From an uncultured Anaerolineales bacterium (GTDB taxonomy: Bacteria; Chloroflexota; Anaerolineae; Anaerolineales; Villigracilaceae), in contig CALGPL010000065.1 of NCBI GenBank assembly GCA_937960595.1, positions 1 through 57,765 on the forward strand: 57,765 bases of DNA, given 5' to 3'. Of this stretch, positions 1 through 7,200 are shown piece after piece; position 1 is the first letter of the stretch; every line of letters begins with the position of its first letter. The notes beneath the pieces are model-generated. The model was not told the DNA's origin. It saw nothing but the letters and a program-made list of their open reading frames with translations, and did not search any database. Both the position numbers and the translations under genes were made by a program.

Positions 1-60
1 TCATCGTTCATTCATAGCCAACGCTCCATCGCTTCCATTCACCAAATTCCATTAACTACC

Positions 61-642
61 TTGTCCGACGGTCTGCTCGAAGCCGGCTGCGTCAAATTCG
101 GCGAGTTCACCCTCAAATCGGGGCTGAAATCGCCCATCTACATTGACCTGCGTCAACTGATTACTTTTCCCTTCTTGCTCTCAAAGGTTGCGGAGGCTTA
201 TTTGCCCATCCTTCAAAAACTAGAATTCACGCGAATCGCCGCCCTGCCCTACGCGGCCATTCCCATCGCCGCCGCCATCAGCCTGGCCGGAAACTACCCG
301 ATGATTTACCCGCGCAAAGAGGCCAAAGAATACGGCACGCGCGCCGAGATCGAAGGCGAATACCACCCCGGCGAAACCGTCGCCGTGATTGACGACCTGG
401 CCACCACCGGCGGCTCGAAATTCGAGGCCATCGAAAAACTGACCGCCGCCGGGCTGAAGGTGCGCGACGTGGTCGTGCTGATTGACCGCCAGTCCGGGGC
501 AAAGGAAGCGCTGGAAGGGGCCGGTTTCCGCCTGCACGCCGTGCTGACCATCACCGAACTGCTCGATTACTGGGAACAGAGCGGCAAAGTGGAAGCCGAA
601 AAAATCGCCGCCGCGCGCCGCTTTTTGATGGAGCACAAATGA
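61..642 (+). CDS. pyrE: Orotate phosphoribosyltransferase (start uncertain)
   Basis: Joins orotate and PRPP to give OMP, the fifth step of pyrimidine synthesis, in the cytoplasm. The PRPP-binding loop VIDDLATTGG lies near residues 109-118, and the catalytic loop RKEAKEYGT with its lysines near residues 84-92. The N-terminal CVKFGEFTLKSG is typical of the family. The TTG start at 61 has no visible ribosome site and leaves only three residues before the conserved LLEAG. The frame stays open to base 1, so the true start may lie slightly upstream or off the window. The stop overlaps the next gene (ATGA), and pyrD follows, which fits a pyrimidine operon. Family assignment is firm; only the start is open. 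Confidence 0.93.
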   Translation: MSDGLLEAGCVKFGEFTLKSGLKSPIYIDLRQLITFPFLLSKVAEAYLPILQKLEFTRIAALPYAAIPIAAAISLAGNYPMIYPRKEAKEYGTRAEIEGEYHPGETVAVIDDLATTGGSKFEAIEKLTAAGLKVRDVVVLIDRQSGAKEALEGAGFRLHAVLTITELLDYWEQSGKVEAEKIAAARRFLMEHK

Positions 643-1181
643 ATCGAGTCTTGCCCGTCCTCCAACGCTGGGCAAATTGGAAGACGATTGCCCTTTTGGC
701 CGTGCTTTTTCTGGCCTTTGTCATCTTCATCCTGCCGGTCATGGCCTCTCCCGGCGGCCAATCCCTGCCGGTGCTGGACCTGCGCTTCTGGTACACTCCC
801 CAGCAGGCCTATGAGGCCATCGCGCAATATAGCCCCGAGGCGCGCCAGACCGCAATCACAAGTCACCTGACCATTGACGTGATTTACCCCATGGTCTACG
901 GTCTCCTGCTCAGCCTGCTCCTGCTCGTCGTTTACCGCCACGCGCCTGCCGCCCAGCAATCCCAACTCGTCCTGCTCCCCTGGCGGGCGGTGTTTGCAGA
1001 CCTGTTTGAAAACATCGGCCTGGTAGTGATGTTTGCCATCTATCCTTTCCGGTATTCCCTGCTTGCGTGGCTTACGACCATCTTCACAGCCTTGAAGTGG
1101 CTGCAACTGGGCTTCTCTTTTCTCGCTTTGTTGATTGGCGTCTTGCTTCTGGTTTTGAAGAAAAGGCAACAGCGTGTATAA
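639..1181 (+). CDS. Membrane protein of unknown function between pyrE and pyrD
   Basis: This 180-residue protein has about four hydrophobic segments (near residues 15-35, 80-100, 125-145 and 155-175) and a polar outer loop after the first, containing LRFWYTPQQAYEAI. I do not recognise the family. Its ATG overlaps the pyrE stop by four bases, and its end overlaps the pyrD start by eight, so the three genes are almost certainly co-translated. Class 2 dihydroorotate dehydrogenase is membrane-associated and uses quinone, so a membrane neighbour is plausible. A role in pyrimidine synthesis is inference from position only. Confidence 0.8.
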   Translation: MNRVLPVLQRWANWKTIALLAVLFLAFVIFILPVMASPGGQSLPVLDLRFWYTPQQAYEAIAQYSPEARQTAITSHLTIDVIYPMVYGLLLSLLLLVVYRHAPAAQQSQLVLLPWRAVFADLFENIGLVVMFAIYPFRYSLLAWLTTIFTALKWLQLGFSFLALLIGVLLLVLKKRQQRV

Positions 1182-2184
1182 GGTTTTCCGCCCGCTCCTC
1201 TTCCGTCTCGACCCCGAAACGGCGCACGGTCTGACCCTGAGCCTGCTGCGCCTGGCCGGGCTTTTCCCGCCCTCGCGCGCCCTGCTGGAGGCGCTCTTCG
1301 CCGCGCCGGAGAAGCCGGTGGAGGTCTTCGGCCTGCGCTTCAAGAACCCGGTCGGGCTGGCCGCGGGCTACGACAAGGACGCCCTGGCCCTGCGCGGCCT
1401 GGCCGCCCTCGGCTTCGGCCACCTCGAGGTCGGCACGGTGACGCTTCGTCCGCAGCCGGGCAACCCCAAGCCGCGCCTCTTCCGGCTGGTGGAGGACGAG
1501 GCCGTCATCAACCGCATGGGGTTCCCGGGGCAAGGCGCGACAAAGGTTGCCTATCGCTTATCGTCCGCCGTCCCTCGTCCACGGTCGGCGGTCATCGGCG
1601 TGAATCTGGGCAAGAACAAAGACACCCCGCTCGAAGCCGCCGCCGAAGACTACGTCGCCCTGATGCGCGTCTTCGCCCCGCTCGCCGACTACCTGGCCAT
1701 CAACGTCTCCTCGCCCAACACGGTCGGGTTGCGCCGCCTGCAAGGGCGCGAGATGCTGAAAAACCTTCTCCGCCAAATCAGCGCGGAACGTGCCACGTGC
1801 AACGTGCAACGCCCTATCTTGGTAAAACTGGCCCCAGATTTAAGTGACGACGAACTTGACGATGCGCTTGAAGTCATTTTTGACGCCGGCATGGACGGCG
1901 TCATCGCCACGAACACCACGCTGGGGCGGGCGGGGCTGCGCTCTCGTCATCGGGAGGAAAGCGGCGGGTTAAGCGGCAGCCCGCTCAGGGTCCGCAGCGA
2001 AGCGGCGCTGGAAAAGGTGGTGAAGCGGTTGGAGGGCAGACTTCCGGTCGTCAGCGTAGGCGGAATCATGTCGCCTGAAGACGCCAAACGCCGCCTCGAG
2101 ATGGGGGCGGCGCTGGTGCAGGTCTATACCGGGCTGGTCTATGCCGGGCCGGGGCTGGTGAAAGAAATCGTCCGGGTTTGTTAG
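1174..2184 (+). CDS. pyrD: Dihydroorotate dehydrogenase (quinone type, class 2)
   Basis: Oxidises dihydroorotate to orotate with FMN and passes electrons to quinone at the membrane. Its product is the substrate of PyrE upstream. The class 2 signature NVSSPNTVGLRRLQG carries the catalytic serine. GVNLGKNKDTP, ATNTT and VSVGGI are the usual FMN and substrate segments. The length (336 residues) suits the family. The GTG start at 1174 overlaps the upstream gene. Two stretches look like interspersed repeat DNA absorbed in frame: one around 1551-1592 (encoding part of YRLSSAVPRPRSAV) and one around 1787-1813 (encoding ERATCNVQR). Both fall in loops before conserved strands. Confidence 0.96.
   Translation: MYKVFRPLLFRLDPETAHGLTLSLLRLAGLFPPSRALLEALFAAPEKPVEVFGLRFKNPVGLAAGYDKDALALRGLAALGFGHLEVGTVTLRPQPGNPKPRLFRLVEDEAVINRMGFPGQGATKVAYRLSSAVPRPRSAVIGVNLGKNKDTPLEAAAEDYVALMRVFAPLADYLAINVSSPNTVGLRRLQGREMLKNLLRQISAERATCNVQRPILVKLAPDLSDDELDDALEVIFDAGMDGVIATNTTLGRAGLRSRHREESGGLSGSPLRVRSEAALEKVVKRLEGRLPVVSVGGIMSPEDAKRRLEMGAALVQVYTGLVYAGPGLVKEIVRVC
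1551..1592. repeat. Interspersed repeat-like stretch inside pyrD (first)
   Basis: ATCGCTTATCGTCCGCCGTC followed by further CGTCC/CGGTC units. The decamer GTCCGCCGTC (1563-1572) recurs at 34602-34611 and inverted at 47041-47050, both between genes. Confidence 0.55.
1787..1813. repeat. Interspersed repeat-like stretch inside pyrD (second)
   Basis: Tandem ACGTGCCACGTGCAACGTGC units in frame, of the same type as the repeat in the nucleotidyltransferase gene at 33165-33236. Confidence 0.5.
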
Positions 2185-4250
2185 CGACGGGCGGGGCGCA
2201 GAGCCATTTGCGGACGGGCGCGCGGGGTGGGGAAGAAATCGTCCGGCAGCGGCAGAGGGGTATAGACCGCGCCGGTTCCAATCGAGCCGAAGGGAATGTA
2301 ATACAACTGCGTCCGGCTTTCGGCGCCCAGACGGATATCCTGGTAGGCGATGAGCAGATGGGTGCCGTCGGGGCTCCAGCGGGCGTCGCGGTAGCAACAG
2401 GTGCTGCCCAGCGGATCGAGCAAATGGGCGCGGTGCGTGACGTAGTCGTAACTGTACAGGTTGCCGAAGCCCTCGTTGCGAATGGCGCTGTTCAGCACGA
2501 AGAGGGTGTCGCCGTTCCAGTCGAAGGAGGGGATCAGAGGGGCGACGTTGTAGCCGCTCATGTCGAAGCGCGGGCCGGGGAAGGTGTCGAGAATGATCGG
2601 ATTGGTGCTGTTGCAGGTGCTGATGTCGAAGACGCGCACCATTTCGGCCCGCAAATTGGACGGCCCCACGCCCAGGACGCCGACTGCCAGCCGCTGCCCG
2701 TCGCTCGACCAGCGCGCGTCGGTCGTGCCCAGGTCGGAGTAGGAGAAACAGCCGTTCATGGCAATCAACTGGGTGCGGGAACGGGCCGCCGCCAGGGCCT
2801 GACGGTCAAAGGGGACGACGTACAACTCGCGGTTCAGGCTGATCGCCACCTGCGAACCGTCGGGGGAGATTTCGAAGGCGTCGAGATAATCGGCGGTGAC
2901 GAATTCCACAATCGTGGCGACGGCGCCCGTCTCGAAGTCCACTGCCTGGACGCGCCGGCCGCTGATGTAGAGGATTTCGCGGCCATCGGGAGACCACTGC
3001 AAATTGGTCTTGGCGGCCCCATCGGTGGTCAACTGACGCAGGTTGCCGCCGTCCACGTCCATGACCCAGAGGTTGCCTCCGCTGACCAGGGCGATCTGGT
3101 CTGCCCCGCCCACGACAGGCGGGCCGGCAGGTGCAGTCGGCTGGGCAGCCGTGGCTTCGACGGTCGCTGACGGCAGGGGCGTCTGCGGGACTGAGGTGGC
3201 GGCAGGAATCGGCGGGACGGGTGTAACGGTAGGGGCAGTGGCTGATGTGGCCTGGAAAGCAGACCGAAAGGAGGGCGGGAGCAACAACCCTGCAGCGATG
3301 ACGGCGGCCACGCCCAAGAGGAAAACAGCACCGAGGCCAATCCAGAGGCCGATACGCTTGCGCCGCGCCGGGGGCTGGGCTGACAGCCGCGTGACGGTCG
3401 GCGGGGCAGGGCGGGTGACCGTCTTGAGATCCGTTTTTTCGCCGCGGGCGACTGCACCGAGGGCTTCGGCAAATTCGACGGTCGTGGCGAAGCGATCGTC
3501 TTTGTTCTTGGCAAGGGCTTTTTCGATGACCGGCTCGATCGCCGGCGGCAGATCGGGCTGGATGTCCAGGATGTGGGGCGGCGTACCGGTGATGTGTTTG
3601 ACCACCACGCTCATCGGCGTATCGCCCTCGAAGGGCTGGCGGCCGGTCAGCATTTCGAACAAGATGATGCCCAGGGCATAGATGTCGGCGCGGCCGTCCA
3701 CGCTCTCGCCCTGGGCCTGTTCGGGACTCATGTAGGCCGGCGTGCCGATGATGGCGCTGCCGGTCACGCTGGTCTGCATTTCGGACAATTTGGCAATGCC
3801 AAAGTCAGACAGGTAAGGTTCGTTGTACTGGTCGAAGAGGATGTTGCCGGGTTTGAGATCGCGGTGGATGATTTTTCGGGCGTGGGCTTCGTCCAAGGCC
3901 GGCGCCAGACGCTCGAAGATGCGCGCGGCTTCTTGGAGTGAGAACGGCCCTTGTTTGAGACGGTCGGCGAGTGAGCCGCCGGTCATGAAGCGCATGACGA
4001 AATAGGGCTGGCCGTCTTCTTCGCCGAAGTCATAGACCGGCACAATGGCCGGATGCTCCAGCATGGCGATGGTCTTGGCCTCGCGTTCGAAGCGCACCCG
4101 AAACTGCGGGTCGTGGAGCATTTCGCGCGGCAGGACCTTGATGGCCACTTCGCGTTCGAAGCGCGGGTCGTAGGCGCGGTAGACGGTGGCCATGCCGCCG
4201 CGCCCGACTTCCGCCCGAATCTCATAACGGCCGATTTTTTCTGGACTCAT
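2181..4250 (-). CDS. Membrane-anchored Ser/Thr protein kinase with C-terminal beta-propeller repeats
   Basis: A Hanks-type kinase with P-loop GRGGMATV at residues 17-23, ATP lysine K38, catalytic HRDLKPGN at 129-136 and DFG at 149-151. A Pro-rich linker and one membrane segment (about 300-324) follow. The outer part begins with a Pro/Thr/Ala linker and continues with TolB/PD40-like repeats (SPDG, WSPDG and similar), expected to form a sensor-like propeller outside the cell. I chose the ATG at 4250 because it immediately precedes KIGRYEI; an earlier in-frame ATG at 4328 would run into the tRNA promoter. The stop overlaps the pyrD end in convergent orientation. The ligand and substrates are unknown. 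Confidence 0.93.
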   Translation of the reverse strand: MSPEKIGRYEIRAEVGRGGMATVYRAYDPRFEREVAIKVLPREMLHDPQFRVRFEREAKTIAMLEHPAIVPVYDFGEEDGQPYFVMRFMTGGSLADRLKQGPFSLQEAARIFERLAPALDEAHARKIIHRDLKPGNILFDQYNEPYLSDFGIAKLSEMQTSVTGSAIIGTPAYMSPEQAQGESVDGRADIYALGIILFEMLTGRQPFEGDTPMSVVVKHITGTPPHILDIQPDLPPAIEPVIEKALAKNKDDRFATTVEFAEALGAVARGEKTDLKTVTRPAPPTVTRLSAQPPARRKRIGLWIGLGAVFLLGVAAVIAAGLLLPPSFRSAFQATSATAPTVTPVPPIPAATSVPQTPLPSATVEATAAQPTAPAGPPVVGGADQIALVSGGNLWVMDVDGGNLRQLTTDGAAKTNLQWSPDGREILYISGRRVQAVDFETGAVATIVEFVTADYLDAFEISPDGSQVAISLNRELYVVPFDRQALAAARSRTQLIAMNGCFSYSDLGTTDARWSSDGQRLAVGVLGVGPSNLRAEMVRVFDISTCNSTNPIILDTFPGPRFDMSGYNVAPLIPSFDWNGDTLFVLNSAIRNEGFGNLYSYDYVTHRAHLLDPLGSTCCYRDARWSPDGTHLLIAYQDIRLGAESRTQLYYIPFGSIGTGAVYTPLPLPDDFFPTPRARPQMALRPARR

Positions 4251-4290
4251 AGGGTCAAGTATAGCAATGGATGGGGCGAAATGCAAGCAC

Positions 4291-4319
4291 TTGGCGGGCT
4301 CTTTCAACGATGCTATAAT
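4291..4319 (+). promoter_or_regulatory. Sigma70-type promoter of tRNA-Arg
   Basis: TTGGCG at 4291-4296, a 17-base spacer and TATAAT at 4314-4319, with an extended -10 TG two bases before the hexamer. It ends 11 bases before the tRNA. Confidence 0.7.
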
Positions 4320-4329
4320 CGCCCGCAAT

Positions 4330-4401
4330 GCCCCAGTAGTTCAACGGATAGAACAGGGCACTCCTAAGGCTCTGATGTAGGTTCAATTCCTGCCTGGGGC
4401 A
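4330..4401 (+). tRNA. tRNA-Arg (anticodon CCT)
   Basis: The seven-base acceptor arms GCCCCAG (4330-4336) and CTGGGGC (4394-4400) pair fully. The D stem is GTTC/GAAC. The anticodon loop CTCCTAA carries CCT, reading AGG. The T arm is GTAGG-TTCAATT-CCTGC. The discriminator is A4401 and CCA is not encoded. The last anticodon-stem pair (A31 with G39) is a mismatch. The sequence resembles bacterial tRNA-Arg(CCU). Confidence 0.95.
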
Positions 4402-4476
4402 TTGAGGCGGGCCGTCCCGGCCCTGTTGAGAGGGGAGCCTAACATAATTCTTAAGTACTATTTTTGGTTTTCGCCC

Positions 4477-4505
4477 TTGCAAAATAGGGACATTTGTTGT
4501 ATCAT
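4477..4505 (+). promoter_or_regulatory. Sigma70-type promoter without a following plus-strand gene
   Basis: TTGCAA at 4477-4482, a 17-base spacer and TATCAT at 4500-4505. It points into two strong hairpins and then into the end of a gene on the other strand, so any transcript would be short. Confidence 0.5.
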
Positions 4506-4509
4506 AATG

Positions 4510-4600
4510 GCAACGAACGTTTGGGTGCCCCCCTCACCCAGGCGTTCGTTGCTTAAGGAGAAATCGTCGGAGCGGGTTCGACCTGCTCCGACGTTGTGTT
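4510..4600 (+). ncRNA. Candidate small structured RNA
   Basis: Directly after the promoter at 4477-4505 lies a hairpin with a 10-base stem (4510-4519 with 4543-4552) and a nested 6-base stem (4522-4527 with 4535-4540). A purine-rich linker AAGGAG follows, then a second 8-base stem (4566-4573 with 4585-4592). The second hairpin could end transcription in either direction, but the T tract after it is weak. No known RNA family was recognised. Alternatively this is only the 3' end and terminator region of the convergent gene. Confidence 0.35.
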
Positions 4601-5860
4601 TCAGCGGGAGATTTTTTGCAGGGCTTGGCCGAGGCGGTCAATCTCCTCGAGGGTGTTGTAATGGACGGCGCCGACGCGCACCATCCCGCCGCCGGCCTCG
4701 ACCTCCAGCCGCTCGGTGACGGCCAGGGCGTAGTAGTTGCCGTCCCAGACGTAGATTCCCTCCCGGCCGAGGGCCTCGGCCACCCGGCGCGGGGGCTTGC
4801 CCTCCAGCCGGAAGGCAAACGTGGGGACGCGCTGGTCGAGGCGGCGCGGGTCGGCCAGGCCGTACAAACGCAGGCCGGGGACGGCCGTCAGCGTTGCAAG
4901 CAGGGCCCGGCTGAGTTCGAACTCGTAGGCGCGGATGACGGTCATGGCTTTTTTCAGGTCCAGCCGCCGACCGGTGTAGCCGCGTTCGCGCAGACCCTCC
5001 TCCTGTTCCTGGCCAAAGGTTTGGCCCACCCATTGCAGGTACTCGACCGCGCCCAGCACCCCGGCCAGGCCCTCGTGATTTTGCGTGCCGGTTTCCCATT
5101 TGCCGGGCGGAGAATCGGGCGCCGGGCGGACTTTGTAGGCCGTCAGCGCCTCGAGCAGGTCGTAGCGTCCGTAGAGAACGCCGGCATGCGGCCCGAAGAA
5201 CTTATAGGCCGAGCAGACCAGGAAATCGCAGTCCAACGCCTGCACATCAATGGGACCGTGCGGCGCGTACTGGACGGCGTCGATATACACCTGGGTGCCG
5301 AAGGCATGCGCCATCTGGACGATCTGAGGCACGGGGTTGATCGTCCCGACCGCGTTGGAGGCGTAGCCAAAGGCCAGCAGACGAGGACGGCGCGCCAGGG
5401 CGCGTTCGAGTTCGTCCAGGTTGAGGGTACAGTCTTCGACGTCGAAGTCGATCCAGGTGACCTTCACGCCGCGGTCGGCGGCGGCCAGCGTCCAGGGGGT
5501 GATGTTGGCATCGTGGTCGAGGCGGGTGACGAGAATCTCGTCGCCGGGCTGCCAGGTGCGGGCCAAAGAGCGGCCGAGGTGCAACGTCAGGGTGGTCATG
5601 TTGTTGCCGAAGACGATCTCCTCGGGCCGGGCGGCGTTGAGGAAGTCGGCCATGGCAGCGTGGGCCTCCTCGAGCAGGCGATCCGAGTCCTGGCTGGTGG
5701 CGAACGCTCCGCCGTGATTGGCATTGCACTCGAACAGGTAGCGCTGCATGCGCTCGGCGGCCTGACGGGCGATCTGCGTCCCGCCGGGGTTGTCGAAGAA
5801 GATGGCCGGCCGATCGAGAGCGGGGAAATGGCTGCGGATGAGACTGGGATCGAGATTCAC
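4601..5860 (-). CDS. Cysteine desulfurase-like class V aminotransferase
   Basis: A PLP enzyme of the class V (SufS/NifS-like) group. The PLP lysine is K220 in SAYKFFGPH, and the cofactor aspartate is D194 in YIDAVQ. It begins with FFDNPGGTQ, which fits the cysteine-desulfurase-like subfamily often called VC1184. I see no conserved C-terminal cysteine of the true SufS type, so desulfurase activity is not certain. The GTG start at 5860 is preceded by AAGGAG at good spacing. It diverges from the radical SAM gene across about 75 bases that contain an AT-rich -10-like stretch (ATTATAAT, near 5911-5918). Confidence 0.88.
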   Translation of the reverse strand: MNLDPSLIRSHFPALDRPAIFFDNPGGTQIARQAAERMQRYLFECNANHGGAFATSQDSDRLLEEAHAAMADFLNAARPEEIVFGNNMTTLTLHLGRSLARTWQPGDEILVTRLDHDANITPWTLAAADRGVKVTWIDFDVEDCTLNLDELERALARRPRLLAFGYASNAVGTINPVPQIVQMAHAFGTQVYIDAVQYAPHGPIDVQALDCDFLVCSAYKFFGPHAGVLYGRYDLLEALTAYKVRPAPDSPPGKWETGTQNHEGLAGVLGAVEYLQWVGQTFGQEQEEGLRERGYTGRRLDLKKAMTVIRAYEFELSRALLATLTAVPGLRLYGLADPRRLDQRVPTFAFRLEGKPPRRVAEALGREGIYVWDGNYYALAVTERLEVEAGGGMVRVGAVHYNTLEEIDRLGQALQKISR

Positions 5861-5935
5861 AACAGACTCCTTCTGAAGATGAGGGGATGACTTTCTGGTC
5901 AGTCTGTATTATTATAATATGCGGCTGGAGATGAG

Positions 5936-7051
5936 ATGAGCACATTGGCCGAAATGCTCGACCGCCTGACGGCCGAGGGAGAGTTGTACGTAAAAGAGGA
6001 GAACGGCGCGGTGCGCTGCACGGCCTGCGCCCATCGCTGTTTGATTCGCGCCGGGCGGCGCGGCATCTGTCAGGTGCGTTTCAACAGCGGGGGCGTCTTG
6101 CGCGTCCCGTGGGGTTACGTGGCCGGGCTGCAAGCCGATCCGATCGAGAAGAAGCCCTTCTATCACTTTCTGCCCGGTGCGACGGCCCTGACCTTCGGCA
6201 TGCTGGGCTGCGATTTCCATTGCGATTATTGTCAGAACTGGTTGAGTTCGCAGGCGTTGCGCGACCCGGCGGCGGACGAGTCGGGCTACTTCATCCGCCG
6301 GGTCAGCCCGGAGCAGGTGGTGGAGGCCGGGCGGCGGGCCGGGGCGCAGGTGATTGCCTCTTCATACAATGAACCGCTCATCACCAGCGAGTGGGCCGTG
6401 GCCATTTTTCGACTGGCCACCGCCGCGGGGATGAAGTGCGTCTATGTCTCGAACGGCAACGCCACGCCCGAAGTGCTCGAGTATCTGCGCCCGTTCCTGA
6501 GCGGCTTGAAAATCGACTTGAAATCCATGCAAGACCGGAACTATCGCCGGCTGGGCGGGGTTCTAAAGAATGTACTGGATACGATCCGCCGGGCGCGTGA
6601 AATGGGCTTGTGGGTGGAGGTGGTGACGCTGGTCGTGCCGGGCTTCAACGACAGCAATGAGGAATTGTGGGAGGCGGCGCGCTTCCTGACCGGCGTCTCC
6701 CCCGACATTCCCTGGCACGTGACCGCCTTTCACCCCGATTACAAGATGACCGAGCCGGACCCGACGCCGGCCCGCACCCTGTTGCGGGCGGCAGAAATCG
6801 GACGCGAGGCCGGGCTGCGGTACGTCTATGCCGGCAACCTGCCGGGGCGGGTGGAGGAATACGAGAATACCTTTTGCCCTCACTGCGGGCAGTTGCTCAT
6901 CCGGCGCTGGGGCTATGTGGTCGCCGACTACCGTCTCACCGCCGAAGGGCAGTGCCCAAAATGCGCAGCCGTCATTGCGGGCGTCTGGTCGGCGAGTCCT
7001 AATGACATTCATCTTAACGGCCCCGGCAGGCCGAAACTAGCCTTTTTGTAG
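5936..7051 (+). CDS. amrS: AmmeMemoRadiSam system radical SAM enzyme
   Basis: A radical SAM protein with the 4Fe-4S cluster triad C92-x3-C96-x2-C99 in LGCDFHCDYCQNW. An N-terminal cysteine cluster (C28, C31, C35, C45) and a C-terminal zinc-ribbon-like pair of CxxC motifs (CPHC, CPKC) are typical of AmrS. Family members usually act with AMMECR1- and Memo-like proteins, but neither is in this window. The natural reaction is not settled. ATG 5936 follows a GGAG site. It stands alone on its strand before the ABC transporter genes. Confidence 0.9.
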   Translation: MSTLAEMLDRLTAEGELYVKEENGAVRCTACAHRCLIRAGRRGICQVRFNSGGVLRVPWGYVAGLQADPIEKKPFYHFLPGATALTFGMLGCDFHCDYCQNWLSSQALRDPAADESGYFIRRVSPEQVVEAGRRAGAQVIASSYNEPLITSEWAVAIFRLATAAGMKCVYVSNGNATPEVLEYLRPFLSGLKIDLKSMQDRNYRRLGGVLKNVLDTIRRAREMGLWVEVVTLVVPGFNDSNEELWEAARFLTGVSPDIPWHVTAFHPDYKMTEPDPTPARTLLRAAEIGREAGLRYVYAGNLPGRVEEYENTFCPHCGQLLIRRWGYVVADYRLTAEGQCPKCAAVIAGVWSASPNDIHLNGPGRPKLAFL

Positions 7052-7061
7052 ATTTTTGCTG

Positions 7062-7067
7062 TATAAT
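7062..7067 (+). promoter_or_regulatory. -10 element (TATAAT) upstream of the ABC importer
   Basis: A perfect TATAAT about 135 bases before the binding-protein gene. No good -35 hexamer is visible at the usual spacing, so an activator or a nonstandard -35 is possible. The 5' leader contains a separate perfect Shine-Dalgarno site. Confidence 0.4.
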
Positions 7068-7098
7068 ATTTCAATCGGTTTGGTCGAACGGTTTGCCT

Positions 7099-7188
7099 AT
7101 GGAAAGGAGGTCTGTGCAGGCGAGATACCGTTTTAAGCCCTTCCACTTCCCCCAATCTGTTCAACCCATCTCTTTTCATCTCTGTTAG
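7099..7188 (+). CDS. Possible leader peptide of the ABC importer operon
   Basis: A short frame from ATG 7099 (29 residues), or from GTG 7114 right after a perfect AAAGGAGG site at 7103-7110. It is basic and aromatic-rich (RYRFKPFHF) and ends in TAG at 7186-7188. That stop lies within the TAGGAGGAG ribosome site of the binding-protein gene, so the two would be translationally coupled. It may not be translated at all. The strong Shine-Dalgarno sequence is the main support. Confidence 0.3.
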   Translation: MERRSVQARYRFKPFHFPQSVQPISFHLC

Positions 7189-7200
7189 GAGGAGAAAAAC

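Noticed and set aside
4402-4719. Plus-strand protein over the candidate small RNA
   Set aside because: The frame runs through two hairpins into the end of the convergent gene and shows no domain or ribosome site.
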